Assembly: GCA_963525745.1 (NCBI GenBank)
Contig: CAURMH010000004.1
Coordinates: forward strand, 1 to 47,767
Length of the DNA: 47,767 nucleotides
Reading direction: 5' to 3'
Origin: CAURMH01 sp963525745
GTDB lineage: Bacteria; Pseudomonadota; Gammaproteobacteria; Enterobacterales; Pasteurellaceae
The notes under the pieces are model-generated. The model saw nothing but the letters and a program-made list of their open reading frames with translations, searched no databases and was not told the DNA's origin. Every line of letters starts with the position of its first letter. The first letter of the stretch is position 1. Both the position numbers and the translations under genes were made by a program. Positions 16,426 to 25,562 of this stretch are shown piece after piece.

Positions 16426-17303
16426 TGAATATTTTAATTACCGGCGGAACAGGTTTTGTGGGGCGGGCGCTCATTCAAAAATTAATTGAACGGGGGGAGC
16501 AAGTCACTATTTTAAGCCGTACCCCACAAAATTTCACGGACTGTTTCCCTAAAACAATTCGTTTTTTGACCGCACTTTCTCCGACAGATACCTTTGATGC
16601 CGTGATTAATCTGGCCGGGGAACCTATATTTAATCGGGCATGGACCGAAAAACAAAAAAATATTCTTTTCCGAAGTCGCATAAATCTCACCAATCAACTG
16701 GTGGAAAAGATCAATCTGGCGAAACAGACTGGTGTTTTAATTTCCGCTTCGGCGACAGGGATTTATGGTGATTATGGTAATGCGCCGATTACGGAGCAAA
16801 GCCCTGTTCGACAACATTTTGTTGCAAAATTATGTCGGGAGTGGGAACGGGCTGCATTGCGAGCAAAGACGAGAGTTTGTGTGATGCGTATAGGGATGGT
16901 GCTTGATAAATCGGGAGGTGCATTAAATAAAATGTTACCGATATATCAACGGGGATTGGGTGGTCGGTTAGGGGCCGGCACACAGTATTGGAGCTGGATT
17001 GCGCTTAAGGATATGGTGAATGGGATATTATTTTTGCTCGATAATTCAAATGCTCAAGGTATTTTTAATTTTTCGGCACCCACGCCCGTTACGAATCAGG
17101 AATTTAATCGACAATTAGGAAGAACTCTCCATAAGCCTTCCTGCTTGCATGTGCCGGCCCCACTGCTAAAATTCATTTTGGGAGAACGGGCGAGTATTTT
17201 ATTAGACAGTCAAAAAGTTTATCCGATAGCATTATTAAAACATGGGTTTATTTTTCAATTTTCCGTCTTGGAAAATTATTTACAAAAAGATTTGATTGGT
17301 TAG
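16425..17303 (+). CDS. TIGR01777 family NAD-dependent epimerase (YfcH-like)
   Basis: A 292-residue extended short-chain dehydrogenase-like protein. The N-terminus MNILITGGTGFVGRALIQKL is the nucleotide-binding Gly-rich motif. The family features SASATGIYGDYG and RIGMVLDKSGGALNKMLPIY identify the TIGR01777/YfcH group, whose substrate is not known. The tail has the DUF1731-like segment (HVPAPLLKFILGERA...LLDSQKVYP). It overlaps the argR stop by one base, and a terminator follows. A reverse uptake word is encoded at 16569-16577. Confidence 0.88.
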   Translation: MNILITGGTGFVGRALIQKLIERGEQVTILSRTPQNFTDCFPKTIRFLTALSPTDTFDAVINLAGEPIFNRAWTEKQKNILFRSRINLTNQLVEKINLAKQTGVLISASATGIYGDYGNAPITEQSPVRQHFVAKLCREWERAALRAKTRVCVMRIGMVLDKSGGALNKMLPIYQRGLGGRLGAGTQYWSWIALKDMVNGILFLLDNSNAQGIFNFSAPTPVTNQEFNRQLGRTLHKPSCLHVPAPLLKFILGERASILLDSQKVYPIALLKHGFIFQFSVLENYLQKDLIG

Positions 17304-17308
17304 AACAA

Positions 17309-17332
17309 AAACGCCTCTAAAAAGAGGCGTTT
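17309..17332. terminator. Terminator between the epimerase gene and yccA
   Basis: AAACGCCTCT / AGAGGCGTTT, a 10-bp perfect stem with an AAAA loop, between convergent genes. It can work on both strands. Confidence 0.78.
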
Positions 17333-17349
17333 CGTATAAACCGATAAGA

Positions 17350-18012
17350 TTAATCATCGCTAGAAAAAATAGACAATAATCTTAATAAACTCAAGAAAAG
17401 ATTATAAATTGCCACATAAATGCTCACTGTTGCACGAATATAGTTTGTTTCTCCACCGTGAATGATGTTGCTGGTCTCATACAAAATAGTCATTGTTGAG
17501 AAAATCACAAATAATGCGCTAATTGCTAACGACAATGCCGGGATTTGGAAAAACAAGCTCGCTATTACCCCTAATAGTAAAACGATAAACAAGGCAAACA
17601 TTGCGGAAGAAAGAAACGACATGTCTTTTTTAGTCGTTAAAACGTAAGCGGAACAGGCAAAAAAGACAAGTGCGGTTCCGGCAAATGCCAACATAATAAT
17701 ATCCGACATACCATAAGCAATATAGGTGTTTAAAATCGGCCCGACGGTGTACCCCATAAATCCGGTAAATGCAAACGCTGCCAGAATACCCGCGCCACTA
17801 TTTGCCAGGCGGTAAGTCAAGAAAAGCAAGCCGTAAAAACCGACTAACAATACAATGATATTCGGATAAGGCAGGTTCAAACTCATTGATATATAAGCGA
17901 CAATTGCCGAAAATGCCATTGTCAATCCCAATAAAAAATAAGTGTTACGCAATACTTTATGCGTATGTAATAGTGATTCTTCGCGAGAATTTACAATGAT
18001 GCCCGATTGCAT
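17350..18012 (-). CDS. yccA: Bax inhibitor-1 family membrane protein YccA
   Basis: A 220-residue protein of the BI-1 family with about seven membrane helices. E. coli YccA modulates the FtsH protease. Family landmarks here are NTYFLLGLTMAFSAIVAYIS near the start, the loop NSGAGILAAFAFTGFMGYTVGPIL, and the conserved C-terminal Asp pair (SSDD). The start ATG at 18012 has an AAGGAG-type sequence upstream (reverse of ACTCCTTA). A forward uptake word at 17668 lies in the coding region. Confidence 0.92.
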   Translation of the reverse strand: MQSGIIVNSREESLLHTHKVLRNTYFLLGLTMAFSAIVAYISMSLNLPYPNIIVLLVGFYGLLFLTYRLANSGAGILAAFAFTGFMGYTVGPILNTYIAYGMSDIIMLAFAGTALVFFACSAYVLTTKKDMSFLSSAMFALFIVLLLGVIASLFFQIPALSLAISALFVIFSTMTILYETSNIIHGGETNYIRATVSIYVAIYNLFLSLLRLLSIFSSDD

Positions 18013-18167
18013 ACATACTCCTTAATTAGAACAAATAAAGCCCCTAAGGTAATGTTCGATATGAGAAAAGTCAATGTATTAAAACTAAAAATTGTTATTT
18101 ATTTGACCGCCACTTCAATTAATTGAGTAAATTATCATCTATTGAGTTAATATTTGGATTTTTTCTA

Positions 18168-18195
18168 TTTACTTATGTGTTTTTTTCATTATACT
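18168..18195 (+). promoter_or_regulatory. Promoter of the tRNA-Ser gene
   Basis: TTTACT (18168-18173) and TATACT (18190-18195) are separated by 16 bases and end 16 bases before the mature tRNA 5' end. Confidence 0.5.
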
Positions 18196-18211
18196 ACGCA
18201 ACCGTTATTAC

Positions 18212-18301
18212 GGAGGAATGGTCGAGTGGTTGAAGGCACCGGTCTTGAAAACCGGCGAGGGTTTACGCCCTCCGTGAGTTCGAATCTCACTTCCTCCGCC
18301 A
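18212..18301 (+). tRNA. tRNA-Ser (UGA)
   Basis: A 90-base class II tRNA. The acceptor arm GGAGGAA pairs with TTCCTCC at 18291-18297, followed by discriminator G and an encoded CCA. The anticodon stem CCGGT...ACCGG encloses the loop CTTGAAA, giving anticodon UGA. The long variable arm (GAGGGTTTACGCCCTC) is typical of serine tRNAs. The T arm contains GTTCGAATC. Confidence 0.96.
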
Positions 18302-18310
18302 TCAAATTTT

Positions 18311-18340
18311 AAGCCATAAACATAAAGTTTATGGCTTTTT
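18311..18340 (+). terminator. Terminator of the tRNA-Ser gene
   Basis: AAGCCATAAAC / GTTTATGGCTT, an 11-bp perfect stem with loop ATAAA, runs into a TTTTT tract. Confidence 0.85.
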
Positions 18341-18364
18341 CGTCGTTCTCAAACCGAATTTTCT

Positions 18365-18388
18365 CTTTCTTTCTTTCTTTCTTTCTTT
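18365..18388 (+). repeat. Tetranucleotide microsatellite (CTTT)6
   Basis: Six perfect CTTT units lie about 40 bases before the promoter of the Ftr1-P19 operon. Tetranucleotide tracts of this kind are the usual phase-variation switches in Haemophilus relatives, but here the tract is outside the coding region and short. Confidence 0.9.
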
Positions 18389-18426
18389 TAAAATATGATC
18401 TTAATCATAGATTTATAATCCTTTTA

Positions 18427-18454
18427 TTGATAATTATTCCGACATGTGCATAAT
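18427..18454 (+). promoter_or_regulatory. Promoter with Fur-like site for the Ftr1-P19 operon
   Basis: TTGATA (18427-18432) and CATAAT (18449-18454), 16 bases apart, make a plausible promoter. TTGATAATTATTCC (18427-18440) carries the Fur 7-1-7 half TGATAAT followed by ATT. This suits iron control of an iron importer. Confidence 0.6.
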
Positions 18455-18489
18455 ACAAAGATGAGAATAGATTTCATTTGAGGTTTAAG

Positions 18490-20397
18490 ATGGGTAGTTT
18501 TCGATTATTTTGTCTTCGTTGCCTTTTGGTTATTTTTTCCTTTTTTACTTTTACATCACAAGCACAAGAAAATTATCGGCAACATATTGATGATATTGCT
18601 CAACGTTTAGAGAAGACCATTCAATTTTATCAACAGGGACAGATTGATGAGGCGCGCACGGAAGTTCAAATGGCCTACTTTGAGGTTTTTGAAAATTTAG
18701 AAGGGCCGATTCGCATCAATTTTTCCGCACAGAAAAGTTACCAAATGGAAGCGACTTTTGGTGAAATTCGGAAGATGATTGGCGAAAATCAGTCGATAAC
18801 AAGTGTTACCGATAAAATTAACGAACTTAAAAACGCGCTTTATGATGTTCTCCCCTCTTTAGAAGAAGGGCATCGCCTTAATGCCGACGGGCAGCATGAT
18901 GTTTATGATAATCCGAAAATTGCACAGTATTGGAAAAACAATTTTAACGTTATTGATGATTTGTTTGCTCAAGGTATTGAAGCTTATCAAAATAATGATT
19001 TTGACAGCGCTAAAAAGGCATTTCAACAGGCTCAATATGAAGGTTATAAAAATTCCGAGATGGAAATGGCCATCCGCCAATATCGTTCGTCGGAAGTTTC
19101 AGCGAATATTAATCAACAATTTTACGCTTTAATTCGGCTAAGCGGTCAGCCTGAGCAAATCAACAACCTGGCTTATCAAACTACCGCCCTATTGCAAAAT
19201 ATAGAAGAATATCTGCCGGATCTGCCGACGACACGTGAAACACAGGATGTCAGCGCGATAACAAATTCAATCGAATCGCCTCAACCGGAAAAAAATTGGG
19301 CTGATGTTGCCGCTGAAATTAATCAAGGCATCCGACATGCAATTGTTATTTATGAGCAGGGCGATCCTAAAAAAGCAATGTTGATCGTGCAGGATGTTTA
19401 TTTCGATATTTTTGAAAATAGCGGTATGGAAAATAAAATTGGTTCCCGTGATAGTAATTTCAAAGCCGAATTGGAGGGATATTTTACCCGTTTGGTCAGC
19501 TTAATGAAGGCAAATCAGGGCGATAAATTAAATGAGCAGGCGGCAGGGCTTAATCAAGGCTTAACGAAAGCGATAAACATGTTGCAAGAAGGGCAACAAA
19601 GCGGGTGGGCAATATTCCTATATAGTTTACTTATTATCGTGCGTGAGGGGCTTGAGGCGTTATTAATTGTAGCGGCTATCATGGCATACATGATTAAAAA
19701 CGATCATCATGACAAATTGCCGATTATCCGTCAGTCGGTTTATGTTGCGCTTATTGCCAGTGTAGTGACCGCGTTTTTCTTCCAACTTATTTTCGAAAAT
19801 TCGGGACAAAATCGTGAACTATTGGAAGGTTTTACCATGATAATAGCGGTTGTAATGCTATTTATGATGAGTTATTGGCTGTTATCTAAAGTGGAAGCGC
19901 AAAATTGGAAGCGTTATTTGGAAGGTAAATTATCTACCGCCTTGACAACCGGTTCGTTAGCGGGGCTGTGGCTGACCAGTTTTCTTGCTGTCTATCGAGA
20001 AGGCGCTGAAACCGTTTTGTTTTATTATGCTTTGATTAGCGATGTAAAAAGTGCGGTCGGTTTCGCTTATCTTTTTGCCGGTTTTGCCGTCGGCATCGTT
20101 ATCTTAGCTATTTGTTACTTTATCATGCGCTACAGCGTGGTTAAACTGCCGCTTAAACCGTTTTTTGTGTTTACGGGTTCCTTTATGTATCTCATGGCTT
20201 TTGTTTTTGCCGGAAAAGCCGTGCTTGAACTTATTGAAGGTAAATTATTTGAGCCGACTTTAGTCGCCCATGTGCCGGAAATTTCTTGGTTAGGCGTTTA
20301 TCCTTACCTTGAAACGCTTATTCCGCAAGCCGTGCTCATTATGGCGGCAATCGCGGCATTATTTGTGATGAAGCAGCAAAACAAACGACGCGCATAA
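18490..20397 (+). CDS. FTR1-family iron permease with triplicated periplasmic module (FetM/cFtr1-like)
   Basis: A 635-residue iron permease. ATG 18490 is favoured over TTG 18478 because GAGG stands six bases before it. A signal peptide is followed by a large periplasmic part (about residues 28-370). Then come about seven membrane helices with the two iron motifs REGLE (385-389) and REGAE (503-507) that define the FTR1 family. The periplasmic part holds three related units marked by FEVFENLEG (64-72), YEGYKNSEM (183-191) and FDIFENSGM (305-313). The next gene encodes a P19 protein, so this is the permease of a Ftr1-P19 system (FetMP in E. coli, cFtr1 in Campylobacter) rather than EfeUOB. Confidence 0.9.
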   Translation: MGSFRLFCLRCLLVIFSFFTFTSQAQENYRQHIDDIAQRLEKTIQFYQQGQIDEARTEVQMAYFEVFENLEGPIRINFSAQKSYQMEATFGEIRKMIGENQSITSVTDKINELKNALYDVLPSLEEGHRLNADGQHDVYDNPKIAQYWKNNFNVIDDLFAQGIEAYQNNDFDSAKKAFQQAQYEGYKNSEMEMAIRQYRSSEVSANINQQFYALIRLSGQPEQINNLAYQTTALLQNIEEYLPDLPTTRETQDVSAITNSIESPQPEKNWADVAAEINQGIRHAIVIYEQGDPKKAMLIVQDVYFDIFENSGMENKIGSRDSNFKAELEGYFTRLVSLMKANQGDKLNEQAAGLNQGLTKAINMLQEGQQSGWAIFLYSLLIIVREGLEALLIVAAIMAYMIKNDHHDKLPIIRQSVYVALIASVVTAFFFQLIFENSGQNRELLEGFTMIIAVVMLFMMSYWLLSKVEAQNWKRYLEGKLSTALTTGSLAGLWLTSFLAVYREGAETVLFYYALISDVKSAVGFAYLFAGFAVGIVILAICYFIMRYSVVKLPLKPFFVFTGSFMYLMAFVFAGKAVLELIEGKLFEPTLVAHVPEISWLGVYPYLETLIPQAVLIMAAIAALFVMKQQNKRRA

Positions 20398-20430
20398 AAG
20401 ATTTACTTAACTCAAATCAGGAGAATTAAA

Positions 20431-20952
20431 ATGAAAAAATTGTTACTTACCACCAGCCTGCTTGCAGGAATGTTCGCCGCCTCTTCAGCGAATGCGTTTA
20501 CCGAATACCCAATCGGCGAAGCGGTAACGATGAATGAAATGGAAATTGCGGCGGTTTACTTAAAACCGATTGATATGGAGCCTCGCGGTATGGGGCTGCC
20601 GGCGGCAAAATCCGATATTCATTTGGAAGCCGATATTCATGCGACGAAAGGTAATAAAAACGGGTTTGGCGACGGCGAATGGATGCCGTACCTGACCATT
20701 GCTTATACGTTAGTGAATACGGATACTGGTGAAAAACAAGAAGGTTCATTCATGCCGATGGTTGCCGGCGATGGGCCTCACTACGGCGCCAATGTAAAAA
20801 TGATGGGCGTGGGTAATTATAAATTAACGTATCATATTGATCCGCCGTCTAAAGCGGGCATGCATCGTCATACTGACGAAGAAACCGGCGTAGGTCGTTG
20901 GTGGAAACCGTTTGATGTCAATTATGAATTTAAATTTACCGGCATTAAATAA
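20431..20952 (+). CDS. P19/Tp34-family periplasmic iron-binding protein (FetP-like)
   Basis: A 173-residue secreted protein with signal peptide MKKLLLTTSLLAGMFAASSANA. It matches the P19/Tp34 family, periplasmic dimers that bind copper and iron and feed the FTR1 permease. The family metal-ligand segments are visible: the Met/His-rich MEPRGMG, DIHLEADIHA, and GMHRHTDEETGVGRWW near the C-terminus. AGGAGAA lies before the start. It is 33 bases after the permease, in the same operon, and a stem-loop follows it that may protect the 5' mRNA part. Confidence 0.93.
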   Translation: MKKLLLTTSLLAGMFAASSANAFTEYPIGEAVTMNEMEIAAVYLKPIDMEPRGMGLPAAKSDIHLEADIHATKGNKNGFGDGEWMPYLTIAYTLVNTDTGEKQEGSFMPMVAGDGPHYGANVKMMGVGNYKLTYHIDPPSKAGMHRHTDEETGVGRWWKPFDVNYEFKFTGIK

Positions 20953-20963
20953 CTTTTATAACC

Positions 20964-20986
20964 GCACCCACAAAGGATGTGGGTGC
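20964..20986 (+). other. Stem-loop within the iron operon, after the P19 gene
   Basis: GCACCCACA / TGTGGGTGC, a 9-bp GC-rich perfect stem with loop AAGGA and no T run. It is likely an mRNA stabiliser or partial terminator that makes P19 more abundant than the proteins encoded downstream. Confidence 0.6.
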
Positions 20987-21023
20987 ATCTCCGTTTGCTT
21001 ATCCGGACGTTTATTGATGTGAG

Positions 21024-22424
21024 ATGATGAATTACTTTTTTATTTTTTTCTTACAAGCCGTATTGCCTTTTAGTATATTGCTGGGCCTGAATGTGGCTTG
21101 TCAGCAAACGATTCGTATTAACTCATTAATTAAATTGAGTATTTTGGGGTTTCTTCTAGGCGTAGCATTCTATTTATTGTTACCCAAAGGTCAAATCGTC
21201 CATTTAAGCACCACTCTCGGATTATTTGTTTTATTTCTGTTATTTACGCTAAATCATTTTTGGCTTCCTGCCCGATTCACGTATTCTTGGCAATTTATTT
21301 TATCTTTCATCGCCGGAACCTATTGGGCCAAAGACCCTAATATCACGGCGATTATCAACATTGATGTCGTCAATACCGAATCGATTTTACATTTAAGTGC
21401 GGTCATTTTCGGTTTTATTTTTTGTTTATTTACCGCCTCATGGCTTGTGATTTTGTTGCGACAGTTTCAAAAAGCGAATCTTCGCTTAGCCGATCGTCTC
21501 AATTCGGTCATATTTGTTATTTTGCTGCTTTTTCTCATTATTCCCCTTTGTGCTGATTTGTTGCTCACTTTAATGAAATTACAAGCGATTGAGTTAACAA
21601 AATTTCGCCTCAGCTTTGTGGCAAAAGCCGGCGTAATAACCCTATGGCTAAATCATCTTTGCGTCATTCTATTCATCGTCATCGGCGTTCTATTTTATTT
21701 TTATGTCTATCGACCACATAAACGCCGGATGACAATGATTGAAAATCCGATTGAAAAACGTAAAGAAATAGCCGCCGGTCGAACTTCAATGCGGATTCTT
21801 TATTGGGGGCTGGTAATTTGCTTGACGATTTTCAGTCATCAGCTTTATTGGGCGCAAATCGGTTCTCGGCCGCCGCAACTCTCAAAAGCCACGGCTGTAA
21901 GATTAGACGATACACAAAATCTTAGAATCCCCCTCGAACAAGTTAAAGACGGTAAACTGCACCGCTTCGTATGGGTGGCTGATGACGGTAAAGCCGTCCG
22001 TTTTTTCATCATTAATCGTCAGCCCGACCATATTAGCTTAGCCGTGGTATTCGACGCTTGCTTATTGTGCGGCGATCAGGGCTATGTGATGGAAGATAAC
22101 CAAGTCATTTGCGTAGGTTGCGGCGTACATATGTTCATTCCTTCGCTAGGTAAACCCGGCGGATGTAACCCTGTACCGATTGAAAATTGGCAACAAACGG
22201 ACAAAGACGTCGTTATCAATCGAAAAAGTTTAGAAGACGGCCTCAATTTATTTTCGACCGTAGTGGAGATTAACGTGACTGATCCGATTAGCGGAAAACA
22301 ATTAACCAATACGAAAACCGAATTTAAATATAATTATGAAGAAAAAACGTATTTCTTTGAAAATGAAGCCAATTTGGAGCAATTTCGAAATGATCCGACC
22401 CGATTTTTACATAAGGAGCAATAA
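21024..22424 (+). CDS. DUF2318 (Fe-S-containing) multi-helix membrane protein of the Ftr1-P19 operon
   Basis: A 466-residue protein with about seven to eight membrane helices in the first ~290 residues. A C-terminal DUF2318 domain on the periplasmic side follows, with a Cys-rich metal site (CLLCGDQGY, VICVGCGVHM, PGGCNP). Counterparts occur in the same place in other Ftr1-P19 operons (for example Cj1660 in Campylobacter). A part in electron transfer or iron handling is inferred from the context, not from known chemistry. Its stop overlaps the next start (TAATG). A forward uptake word is encoded at 21395. Confidence 0.83.
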   Translation: MMNYFFIFFLQAVLPFSILLGLNVACQQTIRINSLIKLSILGFLLGVAFYLLLPKGQIVHLSTTLGLFVLFLLFTLNHFWLPARFTYSWQFILSFIAGTYWAKDPNITAIINIDVVNTESILHLSAVIFGFIFCLFTASWLVILLRQFQKANLRLADRLNSVIFVILLLFLIIPLCADLLLTLMKLQAIELTKFRLSFVAKAGVITLWLNHLCVILFIVIGVLFYFYVYRPHKRRMTMIENPIEKRKEIAAGRTSMRILYWGLVICLTIFSHQLYWAQIGSRPPQLSKATAVRLDDTQNLRIPLEQVKDGKLHRFVWVADDGKAVRFFIINRQPDHISLAVVFDACLLCGDQGYVMEDNQVICVGCGVHMFIPSLGKPGGCNPVPIENWQQTDKDVVINRKSLEDGLNLFSTVVEINVTDPISGKQLTNTKTEFKYNYEEKTYFFENEANLEQFRNDPTRFLHKEQ

Positions 22425-23746
22425 TGTTAATCAGAATGCTGTATCAATCTTGGCGTTTCGGGTTAAAGCGTAAATTATTGGCGATTACGACGATTTTTTT
22501 GGCTGCAGGTCTCGTTTCGGCACTTTTAGCCGTTTCTATTGATATTGGCGATAAAATGGCCAAGGAACTCAAATCCTACGGCGCCAATATTTTAATTGAA
22601 CCCGCCGGCAGCGCCGCATTACCTGAAGGATTTAATGAGCATATCGCATTGCATAATCAGGATTTTATTGATGAAAAAGAACTGCCTAACATTAAAGATA
22701 TTTTTTGGCGCAATAATATTGTCGGCTTTGCTCCTTTGTTAAGGGCTGAAGTGGAAATGTCGGTAAAATCGACCGCACTTAGCCAAAAAATTAGCCTGCT
22801 AGGCACCTTTTTTGACCACCAAATTAGCATTCCGGACGAAGAGGATTATCACACCGGGCAAAAGATTATCAGCCCCTATTGGAACGTTCGCGGAAAGTGG
22901 GTTGATGATAAAACAAATCGTTTCGGCACAGAAATCCCGGCGCTTATCGGCGAACAATTAGCCAAATCGACAAAATTAGATATTGGTTCCCACCTTACGC
23001 TTAGTTATCAGGACGGTAATGAAGGTCGTCAGCTAAAGGTGCGGATCGAGGGAAGCGTGAGCACAGGCGGAAGCGAAGATAATCAGCTCATTTTGCCGCT
23101 AAGTGCGGTGCAAAATTTGCTGGGCTTAGAAGGAAAAATTCAAGCAATCAAAGTCTCGGCGTTAACCGTGCCGGAAAATGCATTATCACGCAAAGCGCGC
23201 GCAAACACGGATGCGCTTGATGCGGAAGAATATGATCGCTGGTATTGCACGGCTTATGTTTCCTCTATTTCGCATCAACTTGAAGAAGCCATTTCCGGCG
23301 CCATTGTTCGTCCGATTTGGCAAGTCGCCGCTTCGGAGGGGGTTATTGTCGGTAAAATACAGTTATTACTCGCCGTCGTGACGGTTGCCGCACTGCTCGC
23401 CGCCGCAATGGGCATTGCGTCGTTAATGACAACGGGGATCATTGAACGCGCGAAAGAAATCGGTTTAATGAAGGCGCTAGGGGCTTATTCGTGGCAAATC
23501 GAATTACTCTTTTACTGCGAAGCGGCGCTTAGCGGATTGCTCGGCGGATTGCTCGGCTGTGTGGCAGGTTGGGGCTTAGCCCGTTTTATCGGAACGGCGC
23601 TTTTCGGTACGCCTCTTGATTTTGCATGGATCGTTATTCCTTGCGTATTGACGCTTTCCGTTTTAATTACCTTGATCGGAACCTGGTTTCCCGCTCACCG
23701 AATTGCCAAACTTTATCCCGTGGAGGTGCTGTATGGCCGCACGTAA
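22424..23746 (+). CDS. ABC transporter permease, MacB/FtsX type (first of two)
   Basis: A 440-residue permease with the MacB plan. One N-terminal helix (ITTIFLAAGLVSALLAVSI) is followed by a periplasmic core of about 290 residues, then three C-terminal helices with the FtsX motif region (GIIERAKEIGLMKALGAYSWQ). It is translationally coupled to the gene before it and overlaps the next. With the second permease and the ATPase it forms the ABC part of the Ftr1-P19 operon. MacB-like proteins transmit mechanical force or export substrates rather than import iron, so the cargo is unknown. Confidence 0.86.
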   Translation: MLIRMLYQSWRFGLKRKLLAITTIFLAAGLVSALLAVSIDIGDKMAKELKSYGANILIEPAGSAALPEGFNEHIALHNQDFIDEKELPNIKDIFWRNNIVGFAPLLRAEVEMSVKSTALSQKISLLGTFFDHQISIPDEEDYHTGQKIISPYWNVRGKWVDDKTNRFGTEIPALIGEQLAKSTKLDIGSHLTLSYQDGNEGRQLKVRIEGSVSTGGSEDNQLILPLSAVQNLLGLEGKIQAIKVSALTVPENALSRKARANTDALDAEEYDRWYCTAYVSSISHQLEEAISGAIVRPIWQVAASEGVIVGKIQLLLAVVTVAALLAAAMGIASLMTTGIIERAKEIGLMKALGAYSWQIELLFYCEAALSGLLGGLLGCVAGWGLARFIGTALFGTPLDFAWIVIPCVLTLSVLITLIGTWFPAHRIAKLYPVEVLYGRT

Positions 23747-24866
23747 AAGTCTATTTTGGTCTCTGATCTTTCGCGCATTACGTCTCCGTTTACAACGCGT
23801 TCTCATTATTTTTACCGCGTTAACCGTCGGCGCCGGTATTGTAACCGCAATGGCTGCGGTATATTTCGATATTAATACTAAAATGAGCCGAGAATTGCGT
23901 ACTTTTGGCGCAAATTTTTATATCGGCTCGGCGCATAATGAATTAATATCTGAAGAACAAATAAATGAAATTCTTGAATTGACGCCCCATGGACTCATCA
24001 CCGCAGCAAGTCCCTATTTATACGGCGTGGCGCGAACCGATCTGGAAAAAATCGTCATCATGGGCGTTTGGTTTGATAATATCAGACAGTTATCGCCTTA
24101 TTGGCAGATTACCGGTAGCGCAATCGGCGTGAATTTTGATGATAAAAATGCCATGATTGGAAAAAATCTGGCAGAGCGCTTACATTTAAAAGTGGGTGAT
24201 AAATTAACGCTTTCTAAAAATGCGGCGGAGAAGCATCAATTTACCATAAAAGGCATTGTTGAAGCCGGTGATGCAACAGATGCGATGCTGATCGTCGGTC
24301 TTGAATTCGCTCAAAATTGGTTGGAAAAAGAAGGGCTTGCGAATAATGTCTTGTTAATCATAAAAAACGATCAAAACCAGGCGGAACAATTTGCTCAAGA
24401 TCTTGAGCGAAATTACCCTGATCTCTCTGCGCGACCGATTCGTAAGATTTCCGCTTCAGAAGGACAAATTCTCAATAAAATTAAAGGATTAATGGGATTG
24501 ATCGCGCTGGTTATTCTTATTTTGGCAACGCTTTGTGTCAACACCACACTCATTGCCATTGTCGGCGAACGGGCGAAAGAATTTGCCCTGCAAAAAGCAT
24601 TGGGCGCCGGAAAATCCGATATTATTAAACAAATCGGCACGGAAACGCTCATTATCGCTTGCGGCGCGATTATCGCCGGGTTGATTTTAGGTTACGGATT
24701 GGCTCAATTATTAGGCCTAACCGTATTTAAAGCGTATATTGACATGCGTTTACCGGTTATTCCGATCACTATCGCATTATCGCTAGCGGTCGCGTTTTTA
24801 GCGGTCATTATTCCGACACAACGCGCCCTCGCCATTCAAACCGCTAACGTCTTAAAAGGGGAGTAA
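23733..24866 (+). CDS. ABC transporter permease, MacB/FtsX type (second of two)
   Basis: A 377-residue paralogue of the preceding permease, with the same one-plus-three helix plan and the FtsX motif (GERAKEFALQKALGAGKSD). I use ATG 23733 (MAARKSLFWSL), which has GGAGG eight bases before it. An earlier in-frame ATG at 23703 has no such signal. The start overlaps the end of the first permease by 14 bases. The ATPase follows after one base. The pair is probably a heterodimer. Confidence 0.86.
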   Translation: MAARKSLFWSLIFRALRLRLQRVLIIFTALTVGAGIVTAMAAVYFDINTKMSRELRTFGANFYIGSAHNELISEEQINEILELTPHGLITAASPYLYGVARTDLEKIVIMGVWFDNIRQLSPYWQITGSAIGVNFDDKNAMIGKNLAERLHLKVGDKLTLSKNAAEKHQFTIKGIVEAGDATDAMLIVGLEFAQNWLEKEGLANNVLLIIKNDQNQAEQFAQDLERNYPDLSARPIRKISASEGQILNKIKGLMGLIALVILILATLCVNTTLIAIVGERAKEFALQKALGAGKSDIIKQIGTETLIIACGAIIAGLILGYGLAQLLGLTVFKAYIDMRLPVIPITIALSLAVAFLAVIIPTQRALAIQTANVLKGE

Positions 24867-24867
24867 T

Positions 24868-25560
24868 ATGACTGAGGTTATCATTGAAACTCGGCATTTA
24901 TACAAACGTTTCGGCCAAGTTACCGCATTGGAAGACATTAACATTCAAATCCGAAAAGGGGAATTTGTTGCCATTATGGGGGCGTCCGGTTCGGGAAAAA
25001 CAACATTAATGAATATTCTGACAGGCTTAGATACGGCGACGGACGGTCAGGTAATATTGGATGGCATTGATTCCGCACAATTGGACGAAGTCGGTCGGCA
25101 GCGTTTTCGTGCGGAAAAAATCGGTCTTGTTTTTCAACAATTTCATTTAATTCCGTATCTGACCGCACTTGAAAATGTCATGTTGGCTCAGCACTATCAC
25201 AGCGTAATTGACGAATCGGCAGCAAAAGCCGTGCTTGAACAAGTCGGCCTTGCACATCGTATGGCTCACCGCCCAAGCCAACTTTCCGGCGGCGAACAAC
25301 AACGAGTTTGCATTGCTCGTGCATTGGTTAACCGGCCGCCCGTTATTTTTGCCGACGAGCCGACCGGCAATCTTGATGAAGCAAATGAAAAATTAGTGTT
25401 GGATATTCTTTGCGATTTAAATCGGCAGGGAAGAACGATTGTGATGGTCACGCATAATCCGGAATTGGGATTATTGACCGATCGAACGCTTTTTCTACAA
25501 CACGGCAAATTCTTACGCGAAGAAACCAATCAACACACATTAAACCGAATCGGAGCATAA
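24868..25560 (+). CDS. ABC transporter ATP-binding protein of the Ftr1-P19 operon (MacB/LolD type)
   Basis: A 230-residue ATPase with Walker A GASGSGKTT, Q-loop (GLVFQQFHLIPYLTALENVML), signature LSGGEQQRV and Walker B VIFADEPTGNLDE. Sequence and length fit the LolD/MacB ATPase branch, matching the FtsX-type permeases upstream. It has GGGGAG directly upstream and is tightly packed between its neighbours. A reverse uptake word lies at 25162-25170. Confidence 0.92.
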   Translation: MTEVIIETRHLYKRFGQVTALEDINIQIRKGEFVAIMGASGSGKTTLMNILTGLDTATDGQVILDGIDSAQLDEVGRQRFRAEKIGLVFQQFHLIPYLTALENVMLAQHYHSVIDESAAKAVLEQVGLAHRMAHRPSQLSGGEQQRVCIARALVNRPPVIFADEPTGNLDEANEKLVLDILCDLNRQGRTIVMVTHNPELGLLTDRTLFLQHGKFLREETNQHTLNRIGA

Positions 25561-25562
25561 CG

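Noticed and set aside
18302..18489. Integration of a mobile element at the tRNA-Ser gene
   Set aside because: No repeat of the tRNA 3' end and no integrase nearby; the tRNA is followed by its own terminator and the iron operon promoter.
23703..23732. Earlier start for the second FtsX-type permease
   Set aside because: No ribosome binding site; GGAGG points to ATG 23733.
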